From positions 124,001 through 188,000 of the forward strand of contig JABYQU010000037.1 in assembly GCA_022264855.1 (NCBI GenBank): a stretch of DNA of 64,000 bases, written 5' to 3'. The notes beneath the pieces were generated by a model, which was given only the letters and a program-made list of their open reading frames with translations, was not told where the DNA came from and searched no databases. Source of the stretch: Lenzites betulinus. Its lineage: Eukaryota > Basidiomycota > Agaricomycetes > Polyporales > Polyporaceae. Below, piece after piece: positions 32,541-43,227 of this stretch; the stretch's first letter is position 1, and every line of letters starts with the position of its first letter. A program made the translations under genes and the position numbers.

Positions 32541-35500
32541 ATGGCTTCCTCCATGAACTTCACCGACAAGACTCAGGAGTCTCTTGCAGCTGCTATCCAG
32601 CTTGCAAAGGACTACGCCAACGCACAAGGTAGGCAGACTGCATGTATGCTCCTGCAATGACGACGCTGACTTTTGCGTTACAGTACATCCCGCACATCTG
32701 GCCTTTATACTCCTCAATGAGGGCCAGGGCGAAGGCGCACCCTCTGGGTCGCACTCTCTATTCACATCTGTCATAGACAAGGCCGGCGGTGACCCAGTAA
32801 GCTTGTCTCTCATGTGTAATTTTGCGACGCCGCTGACCAAATTTCGTAGACCGCCGTACGGAGAGGCCTCCAAAAACTCATCGTTCGCATCCCCACCCAG
32901 TCGCCGCCTCCGGAGGAAATTTCTCTCAGCAGCGCAGCGATGAAGGTCTTGCGCGAGGCAGAGTCTTTGCGCAAGACCATGCACGATTCGTACATCGCGC
33001 AGGATCACATTCTCGCTGCCCTCATCAAGGACTCCTCGATACAGCCCGTCTTGAAAGAGGCCGGTCTTACCGAAGACGTCCTGAAAACCGCCATCGATCA
33101 GATTCGCGGCAACCGACGTGTGGACAGCAAGAACGCCGAGCAAGGTTTCGACGCTCTCAACAAGTACGCCACCGACCTCACCGCTCTGGCTGAGGAAGGC
33201 AAGCTCGACCCTGTAATCGGCCGTGACAACGAGATCCGTCGTGCCATCCGGATTCTCTGCAGGCGGTAAGTTCATATCTTGCGCTGACGTGCGGACACTT
33301 GACTGATCGTCACTCACAGAACTAAGAACAACCCCGTCCTTATCGGTGAGCCCGGTGTAGGAAAGTCCGCCATCGCAGAAGGCCTCGCACAACGAATCGT
33401 CAACCGCGACGTTCCGGCTTCGCTCATCGCTCGGCTCTACTCCCTTGATATGGGTGCGCTCATGGCGGGCGCCAAGTACAAGGGCGAGTATGAGGAACGT
33501 ATCAAGTCCGTCCTGAACGAAGTCGAGAAAGCATCGGAGGAGGGCACCGGCATCATCCTCTTCATCGACGAGCTCCACCTCATCATGGCGGGCCGGGGCG
33601 GAGAGGGTGGCGGCATGGACGCTGCCAACCTCTTCAAGCCTTTGCTGGCTCGTGGCAAGCTCCGGTGTATCGGCGCTACTACCCTGTCTGAGTACAGGAA
33701 GTACATCGAGACAGACCCCGCGCTCGAGCGTCGATTCGCCCAGGTACTCGTCAATGAGCCGTCGGTACCAGAGACGATCTCCATCCTCCGTGGTATCCGG
33801 GAGAAGTACGAAGTCCACCATGGTGTCCGGATCCACGACGGCGCTCTTATCGCTGCTGCAACCCTCGCCCACCGCTACCTCACCTCAAGGCGCTTGCCTG
33901 ACTCTGCCATCGACCTTGTTGACGAGGCCTGCGCAAGGTAAGTTATGCTTCCTTACCTCTGAACGTCAGACGAACTAACGACACGCTCTAGTGTTCGTGT
34001 AACACGTGAAACCGCTCCCGAAGCAATCGACAAGCTCCAGCGTCGCAAGCTCGAACTCGAGGTCGAAATCCACGCTCTCGAACGGGAGAAAGACGACGCT
34101 TCGAAGGAGCGTCTCGTAACTGCTCGCAAGGCCATCGCCGACGTCGAAGACCAACTCAAGCCCCTCCAAGCCGCGTACGAAGCCGAGAAGCAGCGCGGAG
34201 ACGAGATCAACAACGTCCGCCGGCGCATGGACGAGCTCAAGGCGAAGGCGGACGAGGCCGAGCGCCGCTACGACCTGGCTACCGCGTCCGACCTCAGGTA
34301 CTACGCCCTCCCCGACCTCCAGAACCGGCTTGCGCAACTCGAGGCTAAGAAGGCCGAGGAGGACTCTGCTCGGGGCTCCGGCAGCGACACCGTCACCCCC
34401 GACCAGATTGCGGAGATCGTCGCGCGGTGGACGAACATCCCTGTGACGCGGCTGATGAGTACGGAGAAGGAGAAGCTGCTTCGCATGGAGAAGATCCTGG
34501 CCGAGAGCGTCGTCGGGCAGCCCGAGGCGGTCAAGGCGGTCGCGAACGCGATTCGTCTCAGCCGTTCGGGACTGCGGAACGCCAACCGGCCTATCGCAAG
34601 CTTCCTGTTCGCTGGCCCCTCCGGTACCGGTAAGACGTTGATGAGCAAGACGGTAGGTTTCTTCGTCCCCGTCGAGTATGAATTCGTGTCTGACTTTCGC
34701 TTGTGCAGCTCGCGACGATTCTCTTCGACTCCCCCGACGCGATGATCCGGATCGACGGTTCAGAGTATTCCGAGAAGCACTCGATCGCGCGTCTCATCGG
34801 CGCTCCCCCGGGCTACGTCGGGCACGACCAGGGCGGTCAGCTCACGGAGTACATCCGCCGCAAGCCGTACTCGATCGTGCTCATCGACGAGATTGAGAAG
34901 GCCTCGCGCGAATTCTACCAGCTTTTCCTGCAGGTGCTCGACGACGGGCGGCTCACGGACGGCCAGGGCCGCATCGTCGATTTCCGCAACACTGTCATCA
35001 TCATGACGAGCAACCTCGGCGCCGCGTTCCTCAACGAGATGGGCGAGGGTGCAGTCAAGCCTGCGACGCGCGAGCTCGTCATGGGCGCCATCCGCAACCA
35101 CTTCCCGCCTGAGTTCATCAACCGTATCGACGAGATCGTCATCTTCGTAAGTACACTCTCATTGGTCATACTGCTTAAAACACGCATACTGATGTGCACC
35201 CCCACAGCGCACCCTCTCACGCGCGAACGTGCTCAAGATCGTGGACATCCGCCTGAAGGAGGTCGAGGAGCGTCTCGTGGACCGGAAGATGCGGCTCGAA
35301 CTCGACGACGCGGCGAAGAATTACCTGATGTCGATCGGGTACTCGCCCTCGTACGGTGCGCGGCCACTGAACCGCGCGATCCAGCAGGAGCTGCTCAACC
35401 CGCTCTCGGTCATGATCCTGTCCGAACGCGTGCGCGACGGCGAGTCCGTGCGCGTCGCGTTCGACGGCCCCCACAACCGCCTTCAGATCGTGCCCAACCA

Positions 35501-35576
35501 CGAGGGCAACGGCGAGGGCATGGACGTGGACTATGAGGACGACGACGACGACATCGAAATTGAGGAGATGGACTGA
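32541..35576 (+). CDS. HSP104: Heat shock protein Hsp104 (ClpB-type disaggregase)
   Basis: Hexameric AAA+ disaggregase that works with Hsp70/Hsp40 to rescue aggregated proteins and propagate prions. Exons: 32541-32628, 32684-32796, 32850-33265, 33320-33937, 33992-34652, 34709-35146, 35208-35576; 900 residues. N-terminal Clp repeat domain ([20 protein letters not shown]), NBD1 with Walker A GEPGVGKS (215-222) and Walker B IILFIDE (about 284-290), coiled-coil middle domain ([20 protein letters not shown]), NBD2 with Walker A GPSGTGKT (620-627) and Walker B IVLIDE, pore loop GYVG, and sensor/Arg region [12 protein letters not shown]. The acidic C-terminus ([12 protein letters not shown]) marks the cytosolic/nuclear Hsp104 form rather than mitochondrial Hsp78. 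Heat induction is supported by the promoter elements. Length is close to yeast Hsp104. Confidence 0.97.
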
Positions 35577-36599
35577 GAGCAAGGGCCTGGTATTGGCAAT
35601 GCATGTGTACGAGGTATAATGTTGGGATCGCGGGCGACGAACGATCTAGTGTAGAGCGAATTAGTTTGCTGCATCTGTATTTTTAGACCGCTGCAAAAAC
35701 ACTGTACAATAGCATTCTATTCATTTTCCGTCTCTCAATGTTCTGGCGCAGTGGGTTGTCGGACGATCATGCGGGGAGGGCGGGATAGCGGTACGGCGCG
35801 CGCGCCGACAGCTGGTTGTTTCTGACTCGGAGACTCCGGGGTGCCATCGAAAGCAGCCGTGAATTGATGCGCACTGGTAGGGCTCAGCGGGGACTCAGCC
35901 GTTCCGAGCTGCGATGCTTGAACAGACGAGCCGGAATGGGTGACCCTGAGCACGAAGTCGCTCCTGTTCTTCATCGCATCCAGCATTTGCTGTGCATCGT
36001 CTGTCGGCTCATTGGTCAGGGGACGGCGTATCTTCTCCAACGCCTTCTCCAAAAGATCCATGACAAACACCGTGACGTGGATGTTGTGGTACTCGTAGCC
36101 CTCAAACTCGTAAGCGAGCAGGAGTAGTTGCCACCACTGGCGCAACACGGCCTTGAGCGAGTTGAAGTAGTCATGGATGTAGGGAAGCAAGCGGTCCTCA
36201 AACAGATTATGGATTTGAAACAGATCCCTCTTGTTCGACGCGATGGTGTCGAGGTCGGCGTCGAAGAAGCAGTAGACGAACCGGCGCACTTCCATGGCCT
36301 TGTCACGATCAGGCTCGCTGATGTCTTCAGTGAGCTCTTTCCGTCGAGCGCCGCCTGGACCTGGACGTGTGATGCATATATAGAGCAAGACCCAGAGGAA
36401 GGACTCCATGTCGTGGATTGCATCATGCACGACCTCATCTGACTGCAGACCGCCGTTTGTGCCATGAGAGTTGACTACGACTCTGGCCGTGTTCAGTATT
36501 TGGGCGCTAGCATAGGGGGGAAGTACCCTAGGGTACTTACACGTCAAGGATGACATCGGTGTAGTAGGTCAGTTACTCACGGAACGAGGTTCTTGTTTT

Positions 36600-36635
36600 G
36601 AGGTGGTGTCTGAAGTGGTGTCTGAGGTGGTGTCA
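36600..36635. repeat. Tandem repeat, 3 x 12 bp
   Basis: Three units of the form GAGGTGGTGTCT with single changes (second unit GA A GTGGTGTCT, third ending CA). Confidence 0.8.
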
Positions 36636-36670
36636 GACTTGCAACGAGGTGTCTAGAATACCGTCAATCT

Positions 36671-36727
36671 TTGACAACGACAGAATGGTTTGACAACGAC
36701 AGAATGGTTTGACAACGACAGAATGGA
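36671..36727. repeat. Tandem repeat, 3 x 19 bp
   Basis: Three perfect units of TTGACAACGACAGAATGG plus one T (the last ends in A), period 19, inside the FunK1 relic. The period is not a multiple of three, so it would break a reading frame. Confidence 0.85.
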
Positions 36728-37381
36728 CTGCAATAACGTACCAGCATTGCGGTGTTCCAACCGAAGTCCTCTGGAGTATATACATTTCCTTCCGACGGTG
36801 TTCGCCCGGAAATGTTGTGATAGTGCAAAGCAGTGTTAATGTAGTCGAACATGTAAGCCACGTAGTATACCGGAGGCTTAGGTTTTTCAGTCTTGACGCC
36901 ATTCATGGAAGGATCTTGACATTGTCGGATCCGGAGCTTGGCATAATGAAGAGCGCGCTGGACTAGTGCTTCGCTGGCTTGGGCGGGCAGCGGTATTAAT
37001 TCGATTACTTTGTAGACAGGATCAAGCGTAGCTAGTGTCGGCTTCCTTGATTATGCGCTCGGATACGATTTGGGTTCCTTTCGCATGGTCGAAGTCGATG
37101 AGGCTACCTCGACGAGAAGCTATACGTGACATGTTGACATGTGAGGAAAATGTTAACTAGAAGTTTCGGCGGTAGATAAGTCCCGAAGGTAATGACAATT
37201 TCTGTCAGCCTTGTCACAGTGCGACTCAAAGACTAACACACAACGATGAAATTAGGCAGTGCTATTGAATAATACATATTGTGGCCAGAGTGAAGAGGAC
37301 ACGAAGAAGAGTTGCGTAGATCTCTACTATCGACCTCAGAACAGTGTGATATACAATAGTCCAGGGTATACCGCATCCCCC

Positions 37382-39444
37382 TCAATTATCTTCTAGCTTT
37401 ATCACAGGCCGCCTGTTGTCCTTCTTCACCTTCCTCAGCTGGTCCGACTGCGGGAGGGTACCCGGCGGGTGGTTCCACCTGACATGGAACTGCAGAAAGG
37501 CCGTCAGCCAACGCCATCGTGCGCCCAACAGGTCGCCCACCTCCTTCCCATGCATCTCGACCGTCACTCCCCTCTCCTCCAGATGCCTCTTCTGGTGCAC
37601 CCCGACCATGTACCCAAACGCCTCTCGCGCCCACTCCTCATGCACGTTCCATTGCTTACTTTTCAGCCGCCTCCGCTCGTCCGCGCTAATACTGTCCCCC
37701 GCCGGGTCCAAGTCCGCGTCCGTGAGGTTCAGCAAGTCAATCATAAACGCGCACCCGTCCTCCGGGCACGCCCACTTGTACGTCGCCGTCGGCTGCGGCG
37801 GCTGCAGGTACGACGCCGGGATGAGCGCGGCGAGGCGCGGGTCGACGGGCGACGGCGCGCGCGACGGCAGCCCGCCCGAGGACGCGCTCGACGGCGAGCC
37901 GGGCGGCGTCGACTCCGGGGAGAAGTCGAGGTCGTACGTGCGCAGCATCGTGTCGTCGACGTACGGCGAGGGCGTGCGCATGCGCGAGGGCCCGTGCGAG
38001 GGCGGCTCAGCGGAGAGCGTCGTGGACGACGTCGTGCCGGATCCGCGGGACGCGCCCTGTCGCGGGGCGCGTTTCTGGGTGCCGCAAGTGTGAGCGCATG
38101 CATAGCGGCGGGGAGCGGCGGGCGGGAACGTACCTGTTTCGTCTTCTTGGCCTTCTGCGCCATCCGGGCGCGCAGCTGTGCGGGGAGGTCGTCCTCGGTG
38201 CCGCGCGCCGCGTCAACGCCCTCGTACACGCCCCAAGTATATCCCGCCTGGGCGGCGGCGCGCCGCGCCTGGCGCAGTTGCTGCAGCCACGCGCCCCACG
38301 ACTCGAGGTCGAGCCACCGCTTGAAGCGCAGGCCCGCGACCTGGCCGACGACCCACTCGGCGTGCGTCGCGAAGAGCGCGTAGACATCCGTGCGGGAGAC
38401 GTGGCGGAGGATGTGCTCGCGCTTGCCGCGCATGCGCCCGCCGACCTCGACGTCCGAGTCGGCGCTGTCGTGCACGGGGCGCTCGCGCCGCTGCGCGCCG
38501 GCCTGCGCCATGTGTTTGAGGTAGAGGTCGACGAACCAGGCAGGCGTGCGCCGCTCGAGGGGTGTCGGGTTGTCGTCGTGGCTGTTGCAGTCGCCGTCTA
38601 GCTTGAGGAGGTTTTGGAGCACTTGCACGAGGCGGAACCGTTGGATGTACTGCAGAGGGTTCAAGGTCAAGCTCGCGCGACTACAACGGTTGAGAGCATA
38701 CCGCTTGGCTCAGCTGGTGGGTGTGAGGGTGCATGCTCTCCACCATGTAGCGGCGGCCGCTGTAAGTGTGGTTAGTCATTAGTATGAGGGGAATGGAAAT
38801 GCACGTACTGTGCTTTCGAAACGATCATCAGTGCATCGGGGACATGTCGTGCTGTAGACACGCTCGTAAGCAAACTGTGCAGTCGCTGTGTTATATGCCA
38901 GAGACATACCGTTGAGGTATACAGCGGGAAGCTGCTTGACACCCTGTAAGATTATCTTGACCCTAAGCTGTGCACCGCTTATGCCAGGTGCGGGCGCATA
39001 GATTCTCTTGAGGGTAAGATTGCTTGCCCCAGCACGCGTGCCGTGCTCAGACCGAGCGCGGACGTCTCGTTCTTTCATTTCGTCCTCGATTGCCTCGATC
39101 GCTACATCTGTCAGCCACGAGAGCTGCTGTATCTCAAGGACGCCGGTGAACTGGATAGGGTTGTCTGCGAATATTTCTGGCTTGTAGCCGGGCTGTGTCT
39201 TCTCACACTCACTCAGGCTGCATGAAGACAGGTCAGCAGTCGGATCGCTTGAGGCAGATATTGCAGAAGGAACTAGCCCTGTAGTTACACCTTTGCATAT
39301 GAGGAGAAAGTTTCTGAGAGCTACTGGGTTGTCCTTCGTGGTGCCCCTGCACGAGGGAACGAGTACTTCCTCTTCTAGATACGGACCAAACGGCTTTTCG
39401 AGAAGTGCAGCAACCGTAGCTCGCTGACCAGATCCTGATGCCAT
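37382..39444 (-). CDS. Uncharacterised protein, conserved-looking, function unknown
   Basis: Four exons can be seen on the minus strand: 39444-38809, exon 2 ending 38702, 38649-38134 and 38074-37382. I do not recognise the family. Exon 1 (212 residues) ends in a possible zinc knuckle (TTCPRCTDDRFEST). Exons 3-4 contain QRFRLVQVLQNLLKLDGDCN, a charged helical region, a Ser/Pro segment, then YKWACPEDGCAFMIDLLNLT and a helical C-terminus (WLTAFLQFHVRWNHPPGTLP). Exon 2 is the problem: the natural acceptor TTACAG (exon start 38759) gives 58 nt and breaks frame, whereas an acceptor at ..GGTGGAG (start 38737, 36 nt) keeps frame and gives SMHPHTHQLSQA, for about 626 residues. A 1-nt assembly error or two genes are alternatives. 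No known domain beyond the Cys pairs. Confidence 0.6.
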
Positions 39445-39657
39445 TTTGTTGCTGAAGGAGATTCGAGCCGTTCAAGGAGACGGAGTGCGCCACAACGCGT
39501 CGCGCCTGCACGCGAAAGCGGCTCGTAGCCACGTGTTTTTCCCGAAAAGGGCAAAGCGGGTGGGTCGCGCGTGTGATGTGCACAGCGCTGGAGCCGCGGA
39601 GGGTCGCTGCTGCTCCCGTCCGCCACCAGAACATCCGCGTACTCCCACTCTCCCTTC

Positions 39658-41971
39658 ATGGCCGTCGGCACAGACGACCCCTCCATCTCTATCCCTGTCG
39701 GAATCATCATCGGTCTCCTTGCATCCTTCGTTCAATCTCTCGGCCTCACTATTCAGCGCAAGAGCCATGTTCTCAACCAGTCACTCCCCGAGGACCAACA
39801 GAAGGTCGAGCACCGCAGGCCGTACGTCTCGCCACGCCCCTCCCTCGTTTCTCTTACTCACGATTGGACAGGCTATGGCTCATAGGCTTCTGTATGTTCA
39901 CATCCCGTCATGTCCGGCGGGGCATTGGCTAACGTCTTCCAGCCATCTTCATCTCCTCCAACCTATTTGGATCCATATTCCAGATCGCATCTCTCCCGGT
40001 GGTCATTCTCGCACCTCTCGGCGCAGTCTCACTCCTATGGAATGCCTTCTTTGCGCGACTCCTCCTCGGCGACGTGTTCTCGCCATGGATGGCCATAGGC
40101 ACGCTCCTCATCGCCGGCGGAGCTGTGCTCATCGCCGTATTTGGCATCGTGCACGAGTCCACCCACTCCCTCGAGGATCTCCTCAGGCTACTGAACCGCC
40201 CGGCGTTCATAGCGTACTTCTCGCTGCTGGCGTTCGTCGTGCTCGTGTGGCTAGCCGCGGTAAGTCGTTGCGGCTATAGTGGTTATGTCGGCTGATCCCG
40301 CCCCCTGCAGACCCACATGGTGGAGTACTCCTATACCCGCCGCTACAGACTTGCAGACGTCAGTCCGCCGCTGTCCCCCCTCCTGGCGCCCAACACCGCA
40401 CCATCCCTCCTCACCACCGCGACGACTGCGACATCCGCGGTCGACCCGACCTCCGCGACCGAGCGGACACCACTCATTGACCGCAAACCTCACTCCCGCT
40501 CAAAGTCCCCATCCCCCTCATCATCCATTCGTTCCATGATCACAAGTCCGCTCTCGTACAGCGCGCGGTCGCCGCGTACACCGCTATTCCTTGCATCATC
40601 GTATGCGTCCATATCCGGCATCCTCTCGGGCATGTGCCTCCTCTTTGCGAAGAGCGGGGTTGAATTGCTGCTGCTGACTATTGGCGGAAACAACCAGTTT
40701 TGGCGGTGGCAGGCCTGGGTGCTGGTCGTGGGCCTGATCATATTCGCGCTTCTGCAGTTGTGGTACATGCACAAGAGTCTGGTGCTAGCCGACCCTACTC
40801 TGGTGTGCCCATGTAAGTGGTGATTACTCAATATCGGTGAGGCATTCTGCTGATCAGTCGTCCAGTGGCATTCTGTTTCTACAACCTATCCAGCATCGTG
40901 AACGGCCTGGTCTACTTTGACCAGTTCTCGGCGCTGTCAACCCTGCACATCCTCCTGGTGCTTCTGGGCATCGCCGTGCTTCTCTCGGGCGTCTGGATCA
41001 TCAGCTTCCCGCCCGGCGGAGGCCGCGGGGTCGACATCGGCACCTGGAACGAAGGCGAGTCCGCCACCGAGATGGCGCTGACCGGCGAGGACAGCGACAT
41101 CGAGGCGCAGGACGACGAGCCGTACGAGGACGAGCCGCTCCCCCTGCACGAACACGCCCAGACCGAGTCCCCGCGCGGACGCACGCCCTCCGGGCTCGGC
41201 CTCACCGTCATCAGCGAGCCCCCGACGCCCATCCCCGCGCCGCAGCTCTCCTCCCCGGGCCCCACCAGCCCGACGACGCGCGCGCGCACGAGCTTCCGCG
41301 CGGTGCGCCCGCACGGCCGCCAGCAGACGGACAGCGCGCTGCTCGCGTCGCCGCCGCCGCGCCGCTCGCACTCGACGTTCACCGCGAGCACGGGCGCGGA
41401 CCCGGCGGAGCTGCTGCAGTCGCCCGCGGGCTCGCGCCGCCGCCGCCGGACGACACTCGGCGGGGCGGCGGCGGCGGCGGGCCAGACGTCGCCCCCTGCG
41501 TCTGCGCTCGGCGGGTTCTCGATTGGGCTCTCGCCGATCAGCCCGGGGTTCTCTATCGTCCCGCGCGAGCGGCGTAGGCGGGCGACGCCTGGGAGCATGA
41601 GCCATAGCGGTAGCACCGGGAGCATCTTGCACGTCGGCGGTAGCGTTGGTGGACTGGCGGAAGGCGATGCGGCGGCGGGGAGCGAGGCAGGGTCTGCGGG
41701 CAGCCCGGGGCGCGGTGTCGGAGGTGGGCGGATGCGCAGGGTCGTGAGCGAGGGGGACGCGGTGCGCGTGGACGAGGCGGGCGCGCCGCGGACTTTGGCG
41801 GCGGGCTCGGGGTCTGGAGAGGCGGTGGCGGGCCTGCCGTATGGATCCGACCTGGGGCGCACCGGTGGCGGACAGGCGGGCGTGGAAGGGAGCGGTGGGG
41901 TGGGGCGGCCCACGAAGGGAAGGTGGAAGTGGCTGCGGGGCGCGTTGGGCGGCGCAGAGTCGCGAAAATGA
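39658..41971 (+). CDS. NIPA-type (DUF803) magnesium transporter-like protein
   Basis: Multi-pass membrane protein of the NIPA/DUF803 branch of the drug/metabolite transporter superfamily, associated with Mg2+ transport. Exons: 39658-39821, 39872-39891 (20 nt), 39943-40259, 40311-40812, 40866-41971; 702 residues. Family signatures: PVGIIIGLLASFVQSLGLTI, NLFGSIFQIASLPVVILAPL, GAVSLLWNAFFARLLLGD, then GTLLIAGGAVLIAVFG, LASSYASISGILSGMCLLFA, and a last pair ending HILLVLLGIAVLLSGVWIIS. About nine membrane segments. A cytosolic Ser/Pro loop lies between segments 5 and 6, and an unusually long Gly/Arg/Ser-rich tail (over 300 residues) follows. The 20-nt second exon is fixed by a perfect GTATGT donor and gives LWLIGF before SIFISSN. 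Confidence 0.9.
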
Positions 41972-43227
41972 GTATAGCGACTGAGGACTCACACTGGGTG
42001 AACGTGTCTCTCGTGCGCACATGGACGCCTCGGTCCGAGCGGACGTTTGGACCACGCGCAGCGGCGGGAACGGACGGAGAGAGTGTGGTATATAGCGCTG
42101 ACATTGATATGAGGGTGATACACCCGCCGCTAGTCGCAGCTGGAGTGGTACCCGTGCCCACTGCTAGGCTTGCTATGGTCGTGCAGTCCCACATACTTAG
42201 AATACCCCAGGCGAGTAGTAGTATTACAGATGATGAATGGCAACCTTCTTGGACGGATCCGCACTGGGGCCTGCGACGGATGGCGGTGTGGGCGCGATGA
42301 AGTGGGGGGGCGCGTCGCGGGAGGGAGCCGCCCGGCGCCGGCTATTAGGCCATCTCCGAGGGCGCCCCCTGGCAACGGGAAGCGAAGCGAGGGGTGCTAA
42401 GCTGTTGGCTGTCTGGGATGCATGGAGGGCGCTGGTGACGGGCCGAAGATAAGTACGAGGAGGACGGGTGCCTTGGCTGCTAGCTCGGAGGCCATGGACA
42501 ACGGACACGGACGGACGGAGGAGGCGGAGTAGACAGCCGTCGGGCGTCGTTCCATAGAAGGCGGGGCGGAAACCCATCGAGGCTCATCCGGCCGCCACCA
42601 TCAGCGCGATCCGATCTGGCGATACGCGAGCGGTGCGACGCCATCCACGTGATCGCGTATCCACGCTGCGCCTCCCACCGTCCGCTCTCCCTGGGCGCGA
42701 GTCTGCCCTTCTGGGAGGCGCGAACCTTGCTGCGCGTTCTGGACGGCGCGTCGGGCGCGCGAGAAGGGCGAGTGGCGCGCGCGGGGCAGCCGGACATGAG
42801 CTAGCGTGGGCTGGGACGGGCATGTGTGGTGGAAGAGCTGGAGGGATCAGAGCGCGTAGGGGACCGGCCGATGGGCTCTCCGCTCGCTTGGGCTGCAAAA
42901 ACGAAGCGAGGCGCGTTTCAGGCCGAGTCGACGAGCCAGGGCCAACCGTACTCCCGCCCCGGCCACGTCCGTCCTCCTCTCCACGCCCTCTCTTCTTCCA
43001 AGACTCCACCGTCGTCCGCTCTCGAGAGCCCCGTGCTCCCTCTCCCCCAAGGCTGCCTCTGCCTGCCCCCCACTTTCCTTTCCCGCCCCCGCTCGTGTCT
43101 CTCTGTCTTCCTCTGTCAGTGTTTTTCTGCCCAGCGCCTTCACTTCCCTGCACAAATTGTCTGTCTGTCTCCGTCCGGCTGTATCTTGCATAACTCCTGC
43201 CACCCAACATTCGTTTCCATCAGCGCC
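41972..43227. other. Intergenic and CT-rich leader of the DENN gene
   Basis: No gene recognised. 42960-43225 is strongly CT-rich and probably a transcribed leader. The DENN frame stays open upstream to an ATG at 42826 but the extra sequence looks untranslated. Confidence 0.45.

Larger units (their letters stand above)
35735..37180 (-). pseudogene. FunK1-type fungal protein kinase relic (copy 2, inverted)
   Basis: Minus-strand FunK1-type kinase remnant, longer than copy 1. The open frame 36556-35735 carries GLQSDEVVHDAIHDMESFLW, VLLYICITRPGPGGARRKEL and the same Ser/Pro tail as the 12.3-kb fragment, at roughly 95% nucleotide identity by eye. Further upstream, at about 37102-37079, minus strand reads SLIDFDHAKGTQIVSE, the FunK1 equivalent of the DFG motif, and near 37170 a degraded RDLSTAE resembles the catalytic loop. 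Between these and the C-terminal frame lie stops and two short tandem repeats (36600-36635, 36671-36727), so I could not join a complete kinase; it looks decayed. The intact parental gene is not in the window. Sits directly behind the HSP104 3' end. Confidence 0.65.

Noticed and set aside
38007..38387. Alternative 126-codon frame in exon 3 of the uncharacterised gene
   Set aside because: Low-complexity Arg/Ser shadow; the competing frame joins cleanly to exons on both sides.
40912..42055. Two long minus-strand open frames (333 and 372 codons)
   Set aside because: Shadows of the Gly/Arg-rich tail of the NIPA-type gene on the opposite strand.
42826..43227. Upstream in-frame ATG extending the DENN protein by 134 residues
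   Set aside because: The extension is CT-rich leader sequence without conserved character; the ATG at 43228 is preferred.
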